A stretch of 60,000 nucleotides of DNA from Adiantum capillus-veneris. Its lineage: Eukaryota > Streptophyta > Polypodiopsida > Polypodiales > Pteridaceae. Below are positions 59,560 through 60,000 of the stretch, in pieces (positions within the stretch are counted from its first letter, which is position 1; every line of letters begins with the position of its first letter). A model generated the notes under the pieces. That model was not told where the DNA came from. It saw nothing but the letters and a program-made list of their open reading frames with translations, and ran no database searches. The stretch is from NCBI GenBank assembly GCA_014529385.2, contig CM043964.1:107964587-108024586 (forward strand), in the 5' to 3' direction. A program made the position numbers and the translations under genes.

Positions 59560-59845
59560 ATCTCCAAAGACAAAGCCAAATATATCTTCACAACTCGTAT
59601 TTTCATTAAATGGAAAAATCTCCCCCAAAATTGCCCTTTTTAGTTTTGTGAACTTAAACTGGTACATTTACTTTATATATAGTAGACACTATCAAGAGTC
59701 CTTTCATTTCATACAATGTTACCATTCACTTTCCATTTCAGGCTAGAAGTTTTGTAAAACCTTTTTTGAAATCAATCAATGTATGACACATGGATGCCCT
59801 CTCCTTCCTTGAAAATTTTAACCTCCTTTATATATAGTATAGAAC
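59560..59845. repeat. AT-rich repeat B, copy 4
   Basis: From AAGACAAAGCCAAATATATC to TATATATAGTATAGAA, with the ACACATGGATGCCCTCTCCTT block conserved. Confidence 0.88.
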
Positions 59846-60000
59846 GTGATAAAATCATTAGGTCGAATTTAAGTAGAACCATTGTTCAAGAAAGGATTGC
59901 CTCAGCTTAGCCTTGAGCCGGTTGAAAATGGACTCTAGCTGGTTGCAACCCATGGTAAAGGGAAGAAAAATTGGTGAAATATGTGAGAAAATAGTTCAAA
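59846..60000. other. Right edge, no feature seen
   Basis: Non-coding sequence up to the window end. Confidence 0.5.

Overview
This is nuclear DNA of a land plant. It holds one recognisable host gene, broken by plant-type GT/AG introns, set in a dense bed of retrotransposons. The plant affiliation rests on three things: a plastid-type AIR synthetase gene, Ty1/Copia and Ty3 elements primed by initiator-Met tRNA (TGGTATCAGAGC-like sites beside the LTRs), and L1-type LINE fragments. I cannot name the species; long (CT)n and (GT)n tracts and many nested elements point to a large, repeat-rich genome.

Layout. 1-5.1 kb: the 5' part of a phosphoribosylformylglycinamidine cyclo-ligase gene (PUR5/PurM type, minus strand, five exons visible, the 3' end outside the window). 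Its 3.75-kb first intron carries scraps of a Copia RNase H, a Ty3 protease, a SINE-like sequence and a diverged direct repeat. 5.9-12.7 kb: a long inverted repeat whose loop was invaded by a complete Copia element with TSD (Copia-1, 6681-11852). 13.8-25 kb: an L1-like LINE on the minus strand, split by an old degenerate Ty3 element (about 16.1-23.6 kb). 25-31.8 kb: no genes; two LTR-like ends with a TATA box (one with a primer-binding site) and a compact palindrome of tandem 59-bp units. 31.8-44.9 kb: another LINE copy, then a Copia gag-pol fragment split by a Ty3 chromovirus (33499-44426, TSD CTTAT), which is itself split by a complete Copia element (37545-42666, minus strand, TSD TATGA). 45.8-53.5 kb: a Ty3 element with long LTRs (minus strand) whose reverse-transcriptase core is inverted relative to the rest and whose RNase H is missing. 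53.5-60 kb: no genes; microsatellites, a 68-bp tandem duplication, two tandem copies of a 1.6-kb unit with a third partial copy, and four copies of an AT-rich 285-bp repeat.

None of the retroelements has an intact coding region; all show stops, frameshifts or lost catalytic residues. The exact TSDs allow relative ages to be read: the LINEs and the outer Copia are oldest, then the Ty3 chromovirus, then Copia-3 inside it. Copia-1 (9 mismatches between 279-bp LTRs) and Copia-3 are the youngest insertions. I found no coherent new multi-gene system. The least explained structures are the inverted repeat around Copia-1 with a peptide-like reading shared by both arms, the inverted RT core, and the 28.3-31.4 kb LTR-like/palindrome pair.
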